NCBI GenBank assembly: GCA_002633005.1
Contig: NMRA01000099.1
Coordinates: forward strand, 622,114 to 686,113
Direction of reading: 5' to 3'
Origin: Phoronis australis
Lineage: Eukaryota; Phoronida; Phoronidae
DNA: 64,000 nucleotides
Part shown: positions 59,352 through 64,000 of the stretch, piece by piece
Numbering within the stretch: the stretch's first letter is position 1
Layout: the number at the start of each line of letters is the position of its first letter
Made by a program: the position numbers and the translations under genes
Notes under the pieces: model-generated
Databases searched by the model: none
The model's input: only the letters and a program-made list of their open reading frames with translations
Told to the model about the DNA's origin: nothing

Positions 59352-62300
59352 ATTTTGACCCCTTTCCCCACTTTCAACTCATACAAACCTTCAGTTAAAG
59401 AAGGTTTTATTTACTTCCAAAATTCTCACTCCGCAGTCATGTCTTGTTATAAGTGTTTAGCCTTTGTGTGGAGAACAGAATAAAGATCAGTTTGTTACAA
59501 GTATAGGAGTGATCACACAGTATTCAGCGAAGTAATTTCATGAAAGTCTAAGGTTCACTGCCTGAGATGCCTACAATCTGGCCCTAGGGTTTCCTTTTTC
59601 CAAGAAAAGCAACATTCCTGATGGGTAGTCTGTACCATATGTGAGCAACTACCCTGAAAGCTCACGTGAATTTGTTCAAGTGATTACTATACCTAATCAA
59701 GGCTTGAGATAAGTGAGTAACCGCTTGAAAATATGAGTGGAAAAAATAAAATCCAAATAGGTAATTGACCTCAGTCTTATCACTTGTACTGAGCAGACGT
59801 TCGATTTTTTTCTTTTTGGTAGCCCATATCCGGAATTATGAGTGTCAGTTGTGCCGTCAGTCATATTTTCGAACCAACGTTTTCGCTGGTGTCGAGTGCT
59901 GCTTACTGAATATTCAAAGTGGCTGAGAAACTCTATAACCAGCTTGCAAAATGTGATTAAAGTTGAATATAATGGTTTGGGATTCTGACTTAGTGGAAGT
60001 GAACCACTAACTTAGTACGTGTTTTTTAATTCGAGGTCAGTAATTGCATGGTTTTCAAATGGGGGACTGTCACAACTATCAAGGTTTCCAAATTTGTTAA
60101 GGTATCCGTAACCAATAATCTGTGACATTGTTTTTATGACCAATAGTGAAATTGGTGTTTGGTATGCAACTGGAGAATGGATTGTGCAGCAATTTTTTTG
60201 TGACCTACATCATTTCTAAACCAATATTTTATTCTAGACCAATGAGTTGGTAGACAGGTCCCCAATCCACGCTGCCTTCTCTGCGCGGCTAGCTGACACG
60301 TGACCTCCCATAATCCTCTGTATGTTTCTGTTTGACCTCGAGCACATTGACTGTGATGGAGTTCAGTCTTCAAAAAAATCTTAAATGCCAGAATATTTTG
60401 CAGAAGTGAATCTTATCTAGTGGGGAATTTATAATCATTGTAGGGAAATTTTTGGCCCTGATCAGGGAAATTTTGCTCGATTTTTAAATGTTTTTAATAG
60501 GGGAATCGGGGTCCTCCGTGCATCAACTTTAGGGTCGAATATCGCTGATGTTTGTCCCCAAAGTCAACTCATGAAGGACCCTGCGCTAATAGGATATTTG
60601 GAGTTGTGAGACTTTTTTTGCTTTAGTAACTGATGATCACAAAATAACCATGTACTCTTTACTAGCCGTTTCAAACGTGAATGTGAGAATTTACGTGTTA
60701 GTTCAGTAATGTTCCAAAGTGAGTACACTCTGAAAACTAACAGTGTTTTAGATTATGCAAAGCCAGCAGTGTGCTCCTCTCAGTGAGGAACAAGGCTACC
60801 GTAATGGCAGAGTAACACTACCCCATACAGGTAACAGTCCTTTGAGCAAACATTTTGCCAGTCATGCCAGTATCCATTGACAAGAGATCTTGTACCTATT
60901 TTTGAAAAAAAAATGCCAAAATCGACCTTTCCGAAGCTTTTAATGAATGCTCACTAGAACATAGTATGGTGATTCATGTGGTATGTAAGTTTGAATTAAT
61001 AAAGCATTTATTTGTTGCTTATTTGACAAAAAAAGAAAAATATAAATTTCACTTCTCTGTCTTGATGGTTATGATTTTGCAATAACTGTATGCTGAGCCA
61101 TGTCATTTATTTCCTATTTTATTTGCTTGACTGGTCACACTGTAAGCAGTTTTGTACTTCTAAGTACTTTAAAATATGGTTGAGACAGAACGTTGTATTC
61201 TTTCTTAGAATTTGAGAACAACTGAATATAATTTGCTGGCACTGCCCAGGAAGTTGCATGCTCTTCTCTCTAAGGAGATAAAATTTGCCTTCAGTTGGGT
61301 GTTGCAAGATGGAGGTGTTTACACTGACCCTATTCAAATACAACTGGAATAGTTATTATATTCTGAAGTGTGTCTGTTTGGGTTGTTAGCATAATTTAAG
61401 GTGTTTAAGTCTTTTTCCTTGATGTAGGCTGCTAACTCTACAACTGTTCATGGTAGCTAACCTAGATTAGCATTGATTTTGTAAAGCTGTAAAGGAGGTC
61501 AGTTCTCAATATGCCCAGTCACTCAAGTCTAAAAGACAGCAGTTTCAGTTATTGTTTGGTGTCTGCTTGTATGAACACCAGTTGTTGAGAGTTGTTATTG
61601 CACTGGATTTCCACATTTATGTGTTTATATGAGGCCATTTGCAGTTGTCTAGTGTTGCTAGAATTTGTGCCCCAGACTTTTACACAGACCATGTCTTGAC
61701 AAGGTGTGACACACTGTTTATTCAGTGTTATCAACTAAGTCATTCTATAGTGTTATGTCTGTGCACTAAAGGTGCTAGTCATATTGTTTACAGTGTTACC
61801 CTGGTATGCAGTAGTCACCAGTTGGATGGTTATGCATCTGGTGTTATGGCATGGATGGTAAAATGGGGTCCACTGCACTATGCTTTGGCAAATTTAGTTC
61901 AAATAAACATTTTCGCCCCATTTCATGTAATATCTGTTATCATTACTTGGTGAAATGAAATTTCTCCAAGTCTTTTGCTTTGTAATAATCCTTGTTTCTT
62001 TGTTTGCACGCTACATGTCACATTTCTTGTCTAATTAGTATGGAATTTACACAAAACATGTGTATAGTGAATAGCTTGAAGTCTGTTATTTTAGTTTTAG
62101 TCAGACACAAAATGGCACTGTGGCAGCCATTTTGACGTTTTTGGTTTGCAGAGCCATAGCTCCATTGTTTCTGGTGGTATTTTTCGGATTTTTTTTCCGT
62201 GCATAGATAATTTCAATGGCTGTAGGAAGTGTGCTGATTGTTTTTCTCGAGGACTTGGGTTCTTGAGTTATTCCAGATTTTCAGATAATTGGTCACCAAT

Positions 62301-64000
62301 TAATTAAGTTTTTGTGTACATCTGCAGCGTCTCGTGGTGGATCTTTCTGAAATTGGGTACCGTATGTGGATGGATGTTTTCAAGCGCTAGTGGCATTGTG
62401 AAACCCGTTTCTCAAGATACTCGATAGTTACTGCTTAGATGACTTTCCTTGTTGACTTATCTTTAGCTGCAGTTTGTTAAGTTGCGTACCATGTTTGTGG
62501 TAGAGATGGCATTTTTCGTGCGATCGACATGATATTTATGTACAGTGTTTATCTAGTGGAGGAATTTTGTTTTTGGGCAAAATCACACGCAAGATGGCAC
62601 CGTGATGGCCATTTTTTGAATTACGTTCGCTGACTCCGTGATTCTTTTACTGAACCTCTTCACATTTGCTATTTAAAATGCATGATTGACATCTCACTAC
62701 AACTTACCATTCTCGAGCTATTCCGGGAGTATTCTGATTTGGTGATTGTCTTTTATTGGCTGATTCTTCAGTGCACATTTAATGATTTATCATTTATTGT
62801 ATATTGGTGTAACAGTCATTGGGGCCACGTTTATTAATTTTCTTGTTTCGTCATCGAGTTCATCTTTAAGTTTTTATTCGATTTCGCCAAGTGTTGCTCC
62901 TCAGTGCTTTCATTTTAACTTTTCAAGTACTGCGTGTACTTAGAATGAAATGAAATTTGATCCAGCTCTCAATTAAGAAAATTGCATTGGCATGAATTTC
63001 TACAGTATTTTCAAAATTTCCTATCTTGTTTTTAACAAAATTTTGCACAAAAAGATTATGCGTTCATAAACAGTATGCTTTTATGATGTGATCTGACACA
63101 AACTTCGCTTTTACCAGGGAAGTCTGTACTCGGATGACCTGTATGTCTGAATATGTGTCGATAAGATTATACCCGAAGCAGTTTTCATGATTTGTCAAAA
63201 ACCTTATGGCTTTATATCACGAAGTACCTGAAAAGCACTGATTTGGTGTTCTTCAGTTTGAGGAGTCTCTCAAACTTTTATCAGTGAACCATTACACCAC
63301 GGATTTTTAATGATCATGGGAAATTGAGAACTCGGAGTGGAATTTTTGATGCAACTTGTATTTTTTAAATTAACGTTAGATAAGGTATTTTATGCATTCG
63401 GGTTATGTAATAGCAAACCAAGAATTTGAAATGGCAAAACTTAAAAAGGTTAGGTGGTCATAGAGCAATACATGAAACTTGACTCTCAAAAAGTTTTGTT
63501 TTTAACCTCGCAAGGTTAACATTCCTTATGTGTTCAAGGCAACTAATTGGATTTCGTTCTTGTCATCAAGTAATACCTTCAACATTCAGGTGAACGCATT
63601 GTGCACTTAAACTGGCGTCTGGCGAGCCTGGAAATTTGAGGGTGGTGGTTGGAGAGGACACAAAATTTTGTTCAGAATAATTGAGTTCGAAATGTTTACT
63701 TTGCATACACCGTTCTTGTGTCTGCTTGTGGAGTTTAATTGGCGAGCCTAGAAGTTATGAGGGGGGGGTGGGGTGACGTGCACTGTGGACGGGGGTGGTT
63801 TATACACCACTCGAAATGGAGTTCATAATAATTTAACTTCAATTTTCCCTTGTGTGTCACTCTTCCTGTTTTTTGTAAAAGTGTAAAGCTTGTTCAGTTT
63901 ACAACACTGTGATAAAATCTCACCAATTTCAGACGTAAATAATTGCCAAAATCATCTTTTCTTCATCTTTCAAAGGTTCTTAACGTTGTTGTGAATGCCC
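59352..64000. other. No recognised gene; scattered old repeats
   Basis: No coding exon stands out on either strand. A diverged direct repeat of about 470-bp period is visible at 62110-62170 and 62585-62640 (AAATGGCACtGTGgCaGCCATTTT against AGATGGCACCGTGATGGCCATTTT). Paired TGGCGAGCCTgGAA segments lie near 63615 and 63741. The last 40 bp (63961-64000) resemble 46680-46720. This may be the first intron of the gene starting at 53465. Confidence 0.4.

Noticed and set aside
1-64000. CRISPR arrays, operons, ribosome binding sites or phage features
   Set aside because: Spliced eukaryotic genes throughout; the only regular arrays are the 139-161 bp CTCF-like repeat and transposon-internal repeats.

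Overview
The window is animal nuclear DNA. It is AT-rich, its genes are split by many short to medium introns with GT-AG junctions, and it is dense in small DNA transposons, a tRNA-derived SINE and a Ty3/gypsy fragment. Gene content and intron style fit a marine invertebrate deuterostome (acorn worm, lancelet or echinoderm type). That placement is an inference; the sequence alone does not fix the species.

Layout. (1) 508-12619, plus strand: an eight-exon SLC15A4/PHT-type lysosomal peptide/histidine transporter, with two CLEAR-like E-boxes about 260 bp upstream of the ATG. (2) 13395-27691 and 27693-38532: one block present twice, head to tail, with a single undetermined base exactly at the junction. 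It carries GOSR1 (Golgi SNARE GS28) on the minus strand and the 5' half of a fatty-acid-binding-protein (FABP) gene on the plus strand. Copy A has GOSR1 complete from exon 2 to the stop but only FABP exons 1-2. Copy B lacks the last two GOSR1 exons, and its FABP gene continues intact into unique sequence (37905-41780). The pattern looks like two overlapping haplotype contigs that were not merged, although a true tandem duplication cannot be excluded. (3) 44452-53288, minus strand: a complete six-exon CDIPT (phosphatidylinositol synthase). Its introns hold an array of eight CTCF-like motifs spaced 139-161 bp and a Ty3/gypsy integrase plus LTR. (4) 53289-53464 is a 176-bp head-to-head interval between CDIPT and the first exon of an unrecognised plus-strand gene. 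(5) 53700-64000 shows no recognisable coding exon. It holds nested transposon remains, including a 735-bp foldback and hAT-like elements.

How the genes relate: three of the four recognised genes act in the endomembrane system (lysosomal transporter, Golgi SNARE, ER lipid synthase) and the fourth is a cytosolic lipid carrier. Nothing indicates co-regulation beyond head-to-head promoters. None of the gene models has transcript support here; all rest on reading frame, splice signals, phase agreement and family resemblance.

The most interesting signals are the CTCF-like array, the block duplication with its SINE, hAT and deletion differences, the CLEAR pair, the recurrent TATTCTCCGTAGCCC motif in FABP intron 3, and a small transposon family with ATGCGCGCACCC ends and 5-bp target duplications.
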